Assembly: GCF_947347685.1 (NCBI RefSeq)
Contig: NW_026518957.1
Location: 186,001 to 250,000, forward strand
Direction: 5' to 3'
DNA length: 64,000 nucleotides
Source of the DNA: Pleuronectes platessa
Taxonomy: Eukaryota > Chordata > Actinopteri > Pleuronectiformes > Pleuronectidae
Part shown: positions 25,340 to 39,794 of the stretch, in pieces
Position numbering within the stretch: the first letter of the stretch is position 1
Layout: each line of letters starts with the position of its first letter
Notes under the pieces: model-generated
Database searches by the model: none
Seen by the model: the letters and a program-made list of their open reading frames with translations, nothing else
Told to the model about the DNA's origin: nothing
Translations under genes and position numbers: made by a program

Positions 25340-28300
25340 CATAAATGAAACATTTATTCACAAAAAATAATAATAATTAACTCAAATTCCTAAAAAAACT
25401 GTGCGCACACATCCTGTGGCGCACATCTCCTGCGGCACTCATCTCCTGCGGCGCATATCTCCTGTGTACACATCTCCTGCTGTGCACATCTCCTGCTGCG
25501 CACATCTCCTGCGGTGGACATCTCCTGCGGCGCACATCTCCTGCTATGTACATCTCCTGCTGCGCATATCGCCTGCGGCGCACATCTCCTGCGGTGCACA
25601 TCTCCGATGGCGCACATCTCCTGCGTGCACATCTCCTGAGGCGCACATCTCCTGCAGCGCACATCTCCTAAGTGCACATCTCCTGCGTGCACATCTCTTG
25701 CGGTGCACATCTCCAGTGGCGCACATCTCCTGCTGCGGAAATCTCCTGCGGTGAACATCCTGCGTCGCACACCCTGCGGTGCACATAAATGAAACATTTA
25801 TTCACAAAAAATAATAATAATTAACTCAAATTCCTAAAAAACTGTGCGCACACATCCTGCAGCGCACATCTCCTGCTATGTACATCTCCTGCGGCGCACA
25901 TCTCCTGCGTGCACATCTCCTGCGTGCACATCTCCTGCTATGTACATCTCCTGCTGCGCATATCGCCTGCGGCGCACATCTCCTGCTATGTACATCTCCT
26001 GCGGCGCACATCTCCTGCAGCGCACGTCTCCTGCGGTGCACATCTCCTAATGCGCACATCTCCGGCAGTGCACATCTCTTACGGCGCACACCCTGTGGTG
26101 CACATAAATGAAAAATTTATTTACAAAAAAATATTATTAAATCAAATTAATAAAAAAAACGTGTGCGCAAACCCTGCTGCGCACATCTCCTGAGGCGCAC
26201 ATCTCCTGCTGCTCACATATCCTGCGTTGCACATCTCCTGCGTGCACATCTCCTGCGGCGCACATCTCCTGCGGTGCACATCTCCGGTGGCGCATATCGC
26301 CTGCGGCGCACATCTCCTGCTATGTACATCTCCTGCGGCGCACATCTCCTGCGTGCACATCTCCTGCTATGTACATCTCCTGCGGCGCACATCTCCTGCG
26401 TCGCACACCCTGCGGTGCAAATAAATTAAACATTTATTTACAAAAAATAATAATAATTAACTCAAATTCCTAAAAAAACTGTGAGCACACATCCTGCATT
26501 GCACATCTCCTGCTTGCACATCTCTTGCGGCGCACATCTCCTGCTATGTATATCTCCTGCGGCGCACATCTCCTGCTATGTACATCTCCTGCTGCGCATA
26601 TCGCCTGCGGCGCACATCTCCTGCGGTGCACATCTCCGATGGCGCACATCTCCTGCGTGCACATCTCCTGCGGCGCACATCTCCTGCAGCGCACATCTCC
26701 TAAGTGCACATCTCCTGCGTGCACATCTCTTGCGGTGCACATCTCCAGTGGCGCAGATCTCCTGCTGCGGAAATCTCCTGCGGTGAACATCCTGCGTCGC
26801 ACACCCTGCGGTGCACATAAATGAAACATTTATTTACAAAAAATAATAATAATTAACTCAAATTCCTAAAAAAACTGTGCGCACACATCCTGTGGCACAC
26901 ATCTCCTGCGGCACTCATCTCCTGCGGCGCACATCTCCTGCGGTGCACGTCTCCTGCGGTGCACATCTCCTAATGCGCACATCTCCGGCAGTGCACATCT
27001 CTTACGGCGCACACCCTGCGGTGCACATAAATGAAACATTTATTTACAAAAAAATATTATTAAATCAAATTAATAAAAAAAACGTGTGCAAACACCCTGC
27101 TGCGCACATCTCCTGAGGCGCACATCTCCTGCTGCGCACATCTCCTGCGTGCACATCTCCGGTGGCGCATATCGCCTGCGGCGGACATCTCCTGCTATGT
27201 ACATCTCCTGCGGCGCACATCTCCTGCGGTGCACATATCCTGCTATGTACATCTCCTAAGTGCACATCTCCTGCTATGTAAATCTCCTGCGGCGCACATC
27301 TCCTGCGGCGCACATCTTCTGCGTGCACATCTCCTGCGGTGCACATCTCCAGTGGCGCACATCTCCTGCTGCGCACATCTCCTGCGGTGCAGATCTCCTG
27401 CGGTGCACATCTCCTGCTGCGCAAATCTCCTGCAGTGCACGTCTCCTGCGTGCACATCTCCTGCTATGTACATCTCCTGCGGCGCAAATGTCCTGCGTGC
27501 ACATCTCCTGCGGTGCACATCTCCAGTGGCGCACATCTCCTGCTGCGCAAATCTCCTGCGGTGTACATCCTGCGTCGCACACCCTGCGGTGCAAATAAAT
27601 TAAACATTTATTTACAAAAAATAATAATAATTAACTCAAATTCCTAAAAAAACTGTGCGCACACATCCTGCATTGCACATCTCCTGCTTGCACATCTCTT
27701 GCGGCGCACATCTCCTGCTATGTCTATCTCCTGCGGCGCACATCTCCTGCTATGTACATCTCCTGCTGCGCATATCGCCTGCGGCGCACATCTCCTGCGG
27801 TGCACATCTCCGATGGCGCACATCTCCTGCGTGCACATCTCCTGCGGCGCACATCTCCTGCAGCGCACATCTCCTGCGTGCACATCTCCTGCTGCGCATA
27901 TCGCCTGCGGCGCACATCTCCTGCGGTGGACATCTCCTGCGGTGCACATATCCTGCTATGTACATCTCCTGCGTGCTCATATCCTGCTATGTAAATCTCC
28001 TGCGGCGCACATCTCCTGCGTGCACATCTCCTGCGTGCACATCTCCTTTGGTGCACATCTCCAGTGGCGCACATCTCCTGCTGCGCAAATCTCCTGAGGT
28101 GCACATAAATGAAACATTTATTTACAAAAAATAATAATAATTAACTAAAATTCCTAAAAAAACTGTGCGTACACATCTCCTGCAGTGCACATCTCCTGCT
28201 GCGCACATCTCCTGCGGTGCACATCTCCTGCTGCGCAAATCTCCTGCAGTGCACGTCTCCTGCGGTGCACATCTCCGATGGCGCACATCTCCTGAGTGCA

Positions 28301-28454
28301 CATGTCCTGCGGCGCACATCTCCTGCAGCGCACATCTCCTAAGTGCACATCTCCTGCGTACACATCTCTTGCGGTGCACATCTCCAGTGGCGCACATCTC
28401 CTGCTGCGGAAATCTCCAGCGGTGAACATCCTGCGTCGCACACCCTGCGGTGCA
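25340..28454 (+). repeat. Second super-repeat copy: HOR-I and B-G segment
   Basis: Linkers start at 25340, 25784 (1), 26103 B, 26418 G, 26816 1, 27026 B, 27592 G and 28104 1. The 566-bp interval between 27026 and 27592 replaces two cassettes (684 bp) of copy 1. Confidence 0.88.
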
Positions 28455-31400
28455 CATAAATGAAACATTTATTCACAAAAAATAATAATAATTAACTCAA
28501 ATTCCTAAAAAAACTGTGCGCACACATCCTGTGGCGCACATCTCCTGCGGCACTCATCTCCTGCGGCGCATATCTCCTGTGTACACATCTCCTGCTGTGC
28601 ACATCTCCTGCTGCGCACATCTCCTGCGGCGCACATCTCCTGCTATGTACATCTCCTGCTGCGCATATCGCCTGCGGCGCACATCTCCTGCGGTGCACAT
28701 CTCCGATGGCGCACATCTCCTGCGTGCACATCTCCTGCGGCGCACATCTCCTGCAGCGCACATCTCCTAAGTGCACATCTCCTGCGTGCACATCTCTTGC
28801 GGTGCACATCTCCAGTGGCGCACATCTCCTGCTGCGGAAATCTCCTGCGGTGAACATCCTGCGTCGCACACCCTGCGGTGCACATAAATGAAACATTTAT
28901 TCACAAAAAATAATAATAATTAACTCAAATTCCTAAAAAACTGTGCGCACACATCCTGCAGCGCACATCTCCTGCTATGTACATCTCCTGCGGCGCACAT
29001 CTCCTGCGTGCACATCTCCTGCGTGCACATCTCCTGCTATGTACATCTCCTGCTGCGCATATCGCCTGCGGCGCACATCTCCTGCTATGTACATCTCCTG
29101 CGGCGCACATCTCCTGCAGCGCACGTCTCCTGCGGTGCACATCTCCTAATGCGCACATCTCCGGCAGTGCACATGTCTTACGGCGCACACCCTGCGGTGC
29201 ACATAAATGAAACATTTATTTACAAAAAAATATTATTAAATCAAATTAATAAAAAAAACGTGTGCACAAACCCTGCTGCGCACATCTCCTGAGGCGCACA
29301 TCTCCTGCTGCGCACATATCCTGCGTTGCACATCTCCTGCGTGCACATCTCCTGCGGCGCACATCTCCTGCGGTGCACATCTCCGGTGGCGCATATCGCC
29401 TGCGGCGCACATCTCCTGCTATGTACATCTCCTGCGGCGCACATCTCCTGCGTGCACATCTCCTGCTATGTACATCTCCTGCGGTGCACATCTCCTGCGT
29501 GCACATCTCCTGTGGTGCAAATCTCCAGTGGCGCACATCTCCTGCTGCGCAAATCTCCTGCGGTGTACATCCTGCGTCGCACACCCTGCGGTGCAAATAA
29601 ATTAAACATTTATTTACAAAAAATAATAATAATTAACTCAAATTCCTAAAAAAACTGTGCGCACACATCCTGCATTGCACATCTCCTGCTTGCACATCTC
29701 TTGCGGCGCACATCTCCTGCTATGTATATCTCCTGCGGCGCACATCTCCTGCTATGTACATCTCCTGCTGCGCATATCGCCTGCGGCGCACATCTCCTGC
29801 GGTGCACATCTCCGATGGCGCACATCTCCTGCGTGCACATCTCCTGCGGCGCACATCTCCTGCAGCGCACATTTCCTAAGTGCACATCTCCTGCGTGCAC
29901 ATCTCTTGCGGTGCACATCTCCAGTGGCGCAGATCTCCTGCTGCGGAAATCTCCTGCGGTGAACATCCTGCGTCGCACACCCGGCGGTGCACATAAATGA
30001 AACATTTATTTACAAAAAATAATAATAATTAACTCAAATTCCTAAAAAAACTGTGCGCACACATCCTGTGGCACACATCTCCTGCGGCACTCATCTCCTG
30101 CGGCGCACATCTCCTGCGGTGCACGTCTCCTGCGGTGCACATCTCCTAATGCGCACATCTCCGGCAGTGCACATCTCTTACGGCGCACACCCTGCGGTGC
30201 ACATAAATGAAACATTTATTTACAAAAAAATATTATTAAATCAAATTAATAAAAAAAACGTGTGCACACACCCTGCTGCGCACATCTCCTGAGGCGCACA
30301 TCTCCTGCTGCGCACATCTCCTGCGTGCACATATCCTGCGTTACACATCTCCTGCGTGCACATCTCCTGCGGCGCACATCTCCTGCGGTGCACATCTCCG
30401 GTGGCGCATATCGCCTGCGGCGGACATCTCCTGCTATGTACATCTCCTGCGGCGCACATCTCCTGCGGTGCACTTTTCCTGCTATGTACATCTCCTAAGT
30501 GCTCATCTCCTATTATGTAAATCTCCTGCGGCGCACATCTCCTGCGGCGCACATCTTCTGCGTGCACATCTCCTGCGGTGCACATCTCCAGTGGCGCACA
30601 TCTCCTGCTGCGCAAATCTCCTGAGGTGCACATAAATGAAACATTTATTTACAAAAAAAAATAATAATTAACTCAAATTCCTAAAAAAACTGTGCGTACA
30701 CATCTCCTGCAGTGCACATCTCCTGCTGCGCACATCTCCTGCGGTGCAGATCTCCTGCGGTGCACATCTCCTGCTGCGCAAATCTCCTGCAGTGCACGTC
30801 TCCTGCGTTCACATCTCCTGCTATGTACATCTCCTGCGGCGCAAATGTCCTGCGTGCACATCTCCTGCGGTGCACATCTCCAGTGGCGCACATCTCCTGC
30901 TGCGCAAATCTCCTGCGGTGTACATCCTGCGTCGCACACCCTGCGGTGCAAATAAATTAAACATTTATTTACAAAAAATAATAATAATTAACTCAAATTC
31001 CTAAAAAAACTGTGCGCACACATCCTGCATTGCACATCTCCTGCTTGCACATCTCTTGCGGCGCACATCTCCTGCTATGTATATCTCCTGCGGCGCACAT
31101 CTCCTGCTATGTACATCTCCTGCTGCGCATATCGCCTGCGGCGCACATCTCCTGCGGTGCACATCTCCGATGGCGCACATCTCCTGCGTGCACATCTCCT
31201 GCGGCGCACATCTCCTGCAGCGCACATCTCCTAAGTGCACATCTCCTGCGTGCACATCTCTTGCGGTGCACATCTCCAGTGGCGCACATCTCCTGCTGCG
31301 GAAATCTCCTGCGGTGAACATCCTGCGTCGCACACTCTGCGGTGCACATAAATGAAACATTTATTCACAAAAAATAGTAATAATTAACTCAAATTCCTAA

Positions 31401-32652
31401 AAAAACTGTGCGCACACATCCTGTGGCGAACATCTCCTGCGGCACTCATCTCCTGCGGCGCATATCTCCTGTGTACACATCTCCTGCTGTGCACATCTCC
31501 TGCTGCGCACATCTCCTGCGGTGGACATCTCCTGCGGTGCACATATCCTGCTATGTACATCTCCTGCGTGCTTATCTCCTGCTATGTAAATCTCCTGCGG
31601 CGCACATCTCCTGCGTGCACATCTCCTGCGTGCACATCTCCTGTGGTGCACATCTCCAGTGGCGCACATCTCCTGCTGCGCAAATCTCCTGAGGTGCACA
31701 TAAATGAAACATTTATTTACAAAAAATAATAATAATTAACTCAAATTCCTAAAAAAACTGTGCGTACACATCTCCTGCAGTGCAAATCTCCTGCTGCGCA
31801 CATCTCCTGCGGTGCAGATCTCCTGCGGTGCACATCTCCTGCTGCGCAAATCTCCTGCAGTGCACGTCTCCTGCGTTCACATCTCCTGCTATGTACATCT
31901 CCTGCGGCTCAAATGTCCTGCGTGCACATCTCCTGCTGTGCACATCTCCAGTGGCGCACATCTCCTGCTGCGCAAATCTCCTGCGGTGTACATCCTGCGT
32001 CGCACACCCTGCGGTGCAAATAAATTAAACATTTATTTACAAAAAATAATAATAATTAACTCAAATTCCTAAAAAAACTGTGCGCACACATCCTGCATTG
32101 CACATCTCCTGCTTGCACATCTCTTGCGGCGCACATCTCCTGCTATGTACATCTCCTGCTGCGCATATCGCCTGCGGCGCACATCTCCTGCGGTGCACAT
32201 CTCCGATGGCGCACATCTCCTGCGTGCACATCTCCTGCGGCGCACATCTCCTGCAGCGCACATCTCCTAAGTGCACATCTCCTGCGTGCACATCTCTTGC
32301 GGTGCACATCTCCAGTGGCGCACATCTCCTGCTGCGGAAATCTCCTGCGGTGAACATCCTGCGTCGCACACTCTGCGGTGCACATAAATGAAACATTTAT
32401 TCACAAAATATAATAATAATTAACTCAAATTCCTAAAAAAACTGTGCGCACACATCCTGTGGCGCACATCTCCTGCGTGCTAATCTCCTGCGTGCACATC
32501 TCCTGCGGTGCACATCTCCTGCGGCGCACATCTCCTGCGGTGCACATCTCCTGCTGCGCACATCTCCTGTGGTGCATATCTCCTGTTGCGCACATCTCCT
32601 GCGGTGCATATCTCTTGCGGCGCACATCCTGCGTTGCGAACTATGCGTTGCA
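28455..32652 (+). repeat. HOR-I derivatives with a 1068-bp tandem duplication
   Basis: Linkers start at 28455, 28883 (1), 29202 B, 29594 G, 29992 1, 30202 B, 30631 1, 30949 G, 31347 1, 31699 1, 32017 G and 32383 1. Segment about 30650-31080 recurs at 31718-32148 (offset 1068). The offset then becomes 1036 after a 32-bp (two-monomer) loss. Linker 31347 carries AATAGTAAT. Confidence 0.86.
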
Positions 32653-33955
32653 CATAAATAAAACAGTTATTTACAAAAAAAGAAAAAATCAAATCAAATT
32701 AATAAAAAAACTGCGGCACACATCTCCTGCTGCGCATATCGCCTGCTGCGCACATCTCCTGCTATGTACGTCTCCTGCGGCTCACATCTCCTGCATGCAC
32801 ATCTCCTGCAGCGCACATCTCCTGCAGTGAATATCCCAAGTGGTGCACATCTCCTAATGCGCACGTCTCCTGCGGAACACATCTCCTGCTGCGCACATCT
32901 CCTGCGGTGCACATCTCCTAATGCGCACATCTCCGGCGGTGCACATCTCTTGCGGCGCACACCCTGCGGTGCACATAAATGAAACATTTATTTACAAAAA
33001 AATATTATTAAATCAAGTTAATAAAAAAAACGTGTGCACACACCCTGCTGCGCACATCTCCTGCGGCGCACATCTCCTGCTGCGCACATCTCCTGCGGTG
33101 CACATCTCCTGCTGCGCACATCTCCTGCGGTGCACATCTCCTGCTGCGCACATCTCCTGCGTACAAATCTCCTGCGGTGCACATCTCCTGCTGCGCACAT
33201 CTCCTGCGGTGTACATCTCCTGCGGTGCACATCTCCTGCAGTGCACACATCCTGCGGCGCACATCTCCTGCGGCGCTAATCTCCTGCGTGCTAATCTCCT
33301 GCGTGCACATGTCCTGCGGTGCACATCTCCTGCGGCGCACATCTCCTGCGGTGCACATCTCCTGCTGCGCACATCTCCTGTGGTGCACATTTCCTGTTGC
33401 GCACATCTCCTGCGGTGCATATCTCTTGTGGCGCACATCCTGCGTTGCGAACCCTGCGTTGCACATAAATGAAACAGTTATTTACAAAAAAATTAAAAAA
33501 TCAAATCAAATTAATAAAAAAACTGCGGCACACATCTCCTGATGCGCATATTGCCTGCGGCGCACATCTCCTGCTATGTACATCTCCTGCGGCTCACATC
33601 TCCTGCATGCACATCTCCTGCGGCGCACATCTCCTGCGATGCACATCTCCAGTGGCGCACATCTCCTGCTGCGCATATCGCCTGCGGCGCATATCTCCTG
33701 CTATGTACATGTCCTGCAGCGCACATTTCCTGTGCACATCTCCTGCAGTGCATATCTCAAGTGGTGCACATCTCCTGCTGCGCACATCTCCTGCGGCGCA
33801 TATCTCCTGCGTACACATCTCCTGCGGTGCACATCTCCTGCTGCGCACATCTCCTGCGTTGTACATCTCCTGCGGTGCACATCTCCTGCTGCCCACATCT
33901 CCGGCGGTGCAAATCTCTTGCGGCGCACATCCTGCGGCGCACACCCTTCGTTGCA
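32653..33955 (+). repeat. E-B-F segment containing the second copy of the window start
   Basis: Linkers start at 32653 E, 32974 B and 33464 F. Segment 32999-33468 repeats 1-470 at offset 32998, including AAGTTAA in the B linker. Linker 33464 is a hybrid: its first half is ATAAATG (common type) and its second half ACAGTTATTT (E/F type). The stem is therefore reduced to TAAAT/ATTTA. Confidence 0.9.
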
Positions 33956-36467
33956 CATAAATGAAACATTTATTTACAAAAAAATTATAATAATGAACTC
34001 AAATTAATAAAAAAACTGTGCGCACACATCCTGCGGCGCACATCTCCTGCGTGCCAATCTCCTGCTGCGCACATCTCCTGCGGTGCACATCTCCTGCGGC
34101 GCACATCTCCTGCGGTGCACTTCTCCTGCGGCGCACATCTCCTGCTGCACACATCTCCTGCGGTGCACATCTCTTGCGGCGCACATCCTGCGGCGCACAC
34201 CCTGCGTTGCACATAAATGAAACATTTATTTACAAAAAAATCAAAAAATCAAATCAAATTAATAAAAAAACTGCGGCACACATCTCCTGCTGCGCATATC
34301 GCCTGCGGCGCACATCTCCTGCTATGTACATCTCCTGCGGCTCACATCTCCTGCATGCACATCTCCTGTGGCGCACATATCCTGCGATGCACATCTCCAG
34401 TGGCGCACATCTCCGGCGGTGCACATCTCTTGCGGCGCGCACCCTGCGGTGCACATAAATGAAACATTTATTTACAAAAAAATAATAATAATTAACTCAA
34501 ATTAATAAAAAAACTGTGCGCACAAATCCTGCAGCGCACATCTCCTGCGTGCTAATCTCCTGCGTGCACATCTCCTGCGGTGCACATCTCCTGCTGCGCA
34601 CATCTCCTGTGGTGCACATCTCCTGTTGCGCACATCTCCTGCGGTGCATATCTCTTGCGGCGCACATCCTGCGTTGCGAACTATGTGTTGCACATAAATA
34701 AAACAGTTATTTACAAAAAAAGAAAAAAATCAAATCAAATTAATAAAGAAACTGCGGCACACATCTCCTGCTGCGCATATCGCCTGCGGCGCACATCTCC
34801 TGCTATGTACGTCTCCTGCGGCTCACATCTCCTGCATGCACATCTCCTGCAGCGCACATCTCCTGCAGTGAATATCCCAAGTGGTGCACATCTCCTGCTG
34901 CGCACGTCTCCTGCGGCACACATCTCCTGCTGCGCACATCTCCTGCGGTGCACATCTCCTAATGCGCACATCTCCGGCGGTGCACATCTCTTGCGGCGCA
35001 CACCCTGCGGTGTACATAAATGAAACATTTATTTACAAAAAAATATTATTAAATCAAATTAATAAAAAAAACGTGTGCACACACCCTGCTGCGCACATCT
35101 CCTGCGGCGCACATCTCCTGTGGCGCACATCTCTTGCGGCGCACATCTCTTGCGGTGCACATCTTCTGCTGCGCACATCTCCTGCGGTGCACATCTCCTG
35201 CTGCGCACATCTCCTGCGTGCACATCTCTTGCGCCGCACATCCTGCGGCGCACACCCTGCGTTGCACATAAATGAAACATTTATTTACAAAAAAATCAAA
35301 AAATCAAATCAAATTAATAAAAAAACTGCGGCACACATCTCCTGCTGCGCAAATCTCCTGCGGCGCACATCTCCTGCTATGTACATCTCCAGTGGCGCAC
35401 ATCTCCGGCGGTGCACATCTCTTGCGGCGCGCACCCTGCGGTGCACATAAATGAAACATTTATTTACAAAAAAATAATAATAATTAACTCAAATTAATAA
35501 AAAAACTGTGCGCACAAATCCTGCAGCGCACATCTCCTGTGGTGCACATCTCCTGTTGCGCACATCTCCTGCGGTGCACATCTCCTGCGGTGCACATCTC
35601 CTGCTGTGCACATCTCCTGTGGTGCACATCTCCTGTTGCGCACATCTCCTGCGGTGCATATCTCTTGCGGCGCACATCCTGCGTTGCGAACTATGCGTTG
35701 CACATAAATAAAACAGTTATTTACAAAAAAAGAAAAAAATCAAATCAAATTAATAAAAAAACTGCGGCACACATCTTCTGCTGCGCATATCGCCTGCGGC
35801 GCACATCTCCTGCTATGTACCTCTCCTGCGGCTCACATCTCCTGCATGCACATCTCCTGCAGCGCACATCTCCTGCAGTGAATATCCCAAGTGGTGCACA
35901 TCTCCTGCTGCGCACGTCTCCTGCGGCACACATCTCCTGCTGCGCACATCTCCTGCGGTGCACATCTCCTAATGCGCACATCTCCGGCGGTGCACATCTC
36001 TTGCGGCGCACACCCTGCGGTGCACATAAATGAAACATTTATTTACAAAAAAATATTATTAAATCAAATTAATAAAAAAAACGTGTGCACACACCCTGCT
36101 GCGCACATCTCCTGCGGCGCACATCTCCTGTGGCGCACATCTCTTGCGGCGCACATCTCTTGCGGCGCACATCTCTTGCGGTGCACATCTCCTGCTGCGC
36201 ACATCTCCTGCGGTGTACATCTCCTGCGGTGCACATCTCCTGCTGCGCACATCTCCTGCAGTGCACACATCCTGCGGCGCACATCTCCTGCGTGCTAATC
36301 TCCTGCGTGCACATCTCCTGCGGTGCACATCTCCTGCGGCGCACATCTCCTGCGGTGCACATCTCCTGCTGCGCACATCTCCTGTGGTGCACATTTCCTG
36401 TTGCGCACATCTCCTGCTGTGCATATCTCTTGTGGCGCACATCCTGCGTTGCGAACCCTGCGTTGCA
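33956..36467 (+). repeat. HOR-II copy with doubled 2-E-B
   Basis: Linkers start at 33956 C, 34212 D, 34454 2, 34693 E, 35015 B, 35267 D, 35446 2, 35703 E and 36025 B. Segment about 33540-35080 recurs at about 37690-39230 with offset 4150-4151. The B-D interval (35015-35267, 252 bp) is 64 bp, four monomers, shorter than the 316 bp at 3144-3460. Confidence 0.88.
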
Positions 36468-38105
36468 CATAAATAAAACAGTTATTTACAAAAAAATTAA
36501 AAAATCAAATCAAATTAATAAAAAAACTGCGGCACACATCTCCTGATGCGCATATTGCCTGCGGCGCACATCTCCTGCTATGTACATCTCCTGCGGCTCA
36601 CATCTCCTGCATGCACATCTCCTGCGGCGCACATCTCCTGCGATGCACATCTCCAGTGGCGCACATCTCCTGCTGCGCATATCGCCTGCGGCGCATATCT
36701 CCTGCTATGTACATGTCCTGCAGCGCACATTTCCTGTGCACATCTCCTGCAGTGCTAATCTCAAGTGGTGCACATCTCCTGCTGCGCACATCTCCTGCGG
36801 CGCATATCTCCTGCGTACACATCTCCTGCGGTGCACATCTCCTGCGGCGCACATCTCCTGCTATGTACATCTCCTGCGGCTCACATCTCCTGCATGCACA
36901 TCTCCTGCGGCGCACATATCCTGCGATGCACATCTCCAGTGGCGCACATCTCCGGCGGTGCACATCTCTTGCGGCGCGCACCCTGCGGTGCACATAAATG
37001 AAACATTTATTTACAAAAAAATAATAATAATTAACTCAAATTAATAAAAAAACTGTGCGCACAAATCCTGCAGCGCACATCTCCTGCGTGCTAATCTCCT
37101 GCGTGCACATCTCCTGCGGTGCACATCTCCTGCTGCGCACATCTCCTGTGGTGCACATCTCCTGTTGCGCACATCTCCTGCGGTGCATATCTCTTGCGGC
37201 GCACATCCTGCGTTGCGAACTATGCGTTGCACATAAATAAAAGAGTTATTTACAAAAAAAGAAAAAAATCAAATCAAATTAATAAAAAAACTGCGGCACA
37301 CATCTCCTGCTGCGCATATCGCCTGCGGCGCACATCTCCTGCTATGTACGTCTCCTGCGGCTCACATCTCCTGCATGCACATCTCCTGCAGCGCACATCT
37401 CCTGCAGTGCACACATCCTGCGGCGCACATCTCCTGCGTGCTAATCTCCTGCGTGCACATCTCCTGCGGTGCACATCTCCTGCGGCGCACATCTCCTGCG
37501 GTGCACATCTCCTGCTGCGCACATCTCCTGTGGTGCACATTTCCTGTTGCGCACATCTCCTGCGGTGCATATCTCTTGTGGCGCACATCCTGCGTTGCGA
37601 ACCCTGCGTTGCACATAAATAAAACAGTTATTTACAAAAAAATTAAAAAATCAAATCAAATTAATAAAAAAACTGCGGCACACATCTCCTGATGTGCATA
37701 TTGCCTGCGGCGCACATCTCCTGCTATGTACATCTCCTGCGGCTCACATCTCCTGCATGCACATCTCCTGCGGCGCACATCTCCTGCGATGCACATCTCC
37801 AGTGGCGCACATCTCCTGCTGCGCATATCGCCTGCGGCGCATATCTCCTGCTATGTACATGTCCTGCAGCGCACATTTCCTGTGCACATCTCCTGCAGTG
37901 CATATCTCAAGTGGTGCACATCTCCTGCTGCGCACATCTCCTGCGGCGCATATCTCCTGCGTACACATCTCCTGCGGTGCACATCTCCTGCTGCGCACAT
38001 CTCCTGCGTTGTACATCTCCTGCGGTGCACATCTCCTGCTGCCCACATCTCCGGCGATGCAAATCTCTTGCGGCGCACATCCTGCGGCGCACACCCTTCG
38101 TTGCA
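36468..38105 (+). repeat. F-2-E-F mosaic segment
   Basis: Linkers start at 36468 F, 36993 2, 37232 E and 37614 F. Block 36546-36840 matches 33542-33836 (offset 3004) and then jumps into sequence typical of the block following a D linker, without an intervening C or D linker. Segment about 37390-37700 repeats the F-flanking part of 36240-36550. Confidence 0.85.
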
Positions 38106-39794
38106 CATAAATGAAACATTTATTTACAAAAAAATTATAATAATGAACTCAAATTAATAAAAAAACTGTGCGCACACATCCTGCGGCGCACATCTCCTGC
38201 GTGCCAATCTCCTGCTGCGCACATCTCCTGCGGTGCACATCTCCTGCGGCGCACATCTCCTGCGGTGCACTTCTCCTGCGGCGCACATCTCCTGCTGCAC
38301 ACATCTCCTGCGGTGCACATCTCTTGCGGCGCACATCCTGCGGCGCACACCCTGCGTTGCACATAAATGAAACATTTATTTACAAAAAAATCAAAAAATC
38401 AAATCAAATTAATAAAAAAACTGCGGCACACATCTCCTGCTGCGCATATCGCCTGCGGCGCACATCTCCTGCTATGTACATCTCCTGCGGCTCACATCTC
38501 CTGCATGCACATCTCCTGCGGCGCACATATCCTGCGATGCACATCTCCAGTGGCGCACATCTCCGGCGGTGCACATCTCTTGCGGCGCGCACCCTGCGGT
38601 GCACATAAATGAAACATTTATTTACAAAAAAATAATAATAATTAACTCAAATTAATAAAAAAAACTGTGCGCACAAATCCTGCAGCGCACATCTCCTGCG
38701 TGCTAATCTCCTGCGTGCACATCTCCTGCGGTGCACATCTCCTGCTGCGCACATCTCCTGTGGTGCACATCTCCTGTTGCGCACATCTCCTGCGGTGCAT
38801 ATCTCTCGCGGCGCACATCCTGCGTTGCGAACTATGCGTTGCACATAAATAAAACAGTTATTTACAAAAAAAGAAAAAAATCAAATCAAATTAATAAAAA
38901 AACTGCGGCACACATCTCCTGCTGCGCATATCGCCTGCGGCGCACATCTCCTGCTATGTACGTCTCCTGCGGCTCACATCTCCTGCATGCACATCTCCTG
39001 CAGCGCACATCTCCTGCAGTGAATATCCCAAGTGGTGCACATCTCCTGCTGCGCACGTCTCCTGCGGCACACATCTCCTGCTGCGCACATCTCCTGCGGT
39101 GCACATCTCCTAATGCGCACATCTCCGGCGGTGCACATCTCTTGCGGCGCACACCCTGCGGTGCACATAAATGAAACATTTATTTACAAAAAAATATTAT
39201 TAAATCAAATTAATAAAAAAAACGTGTGCACACACCCTGCTGCGCACATCTCCTGCGGCGCACATCTCCTGTGGCGCACATCTCTTGCGGCGCACATCTC
39301 TTGCGGTGCACATCTCCTGCGGCGCACGTCTCCTGTGGCGCACATCTCTTGCGGCGCACATCTCTTGCGGTGCACATCTCCTGCTGCGCACATCTCCTGC
39401 GGTCCACATCTCCTGCTGCGCACATCTCCTGCAGTGCACCTCTCCTGCTGCGCACATCTCCTGTGGTGCACATCTCCTGCGGTGAACATCCTGCGTCGCA
39501 CACCCTGCGGTGCACATCTCCTGAGGCGCACATCTCATGCTGCGCACATCTCCTGCGGCGCACATCTCCTGCTATGTACATCTCCTGCTGCGCATATCGC
39601 CTGCGGCGCACATCTCCTGCTATGTACATCTCCTGCGGCGCACATCTCCTGCGTGCACATCTCCTGCTATGTACATCTCCTGCGGCGCACATCTCCTGCG
39701 TGCACATCTCCTGTGGTGCACATCTCCAGTGGCGCACATCTCCTGCTGCGCAAATCTCCTGCGGTGTACATCCTGCGTCGCACACCCTGCGGTG
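38106..39794 (+). repeat. HOR-II copy ending in a long fused block
   Basis: Linkers start at 38106 C, 38362 D, 38604 2, 38844 E and 39166 B. After 39166 no linker occurs for about 565 bp. The unit GTGAACATCC-TGCGTCGCAC-ACCCTGCGG (39482-39510), normally the tail before a linker, continues straight into more monomers. This is a junction where a linker has been lost. Confidence 0.86.
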
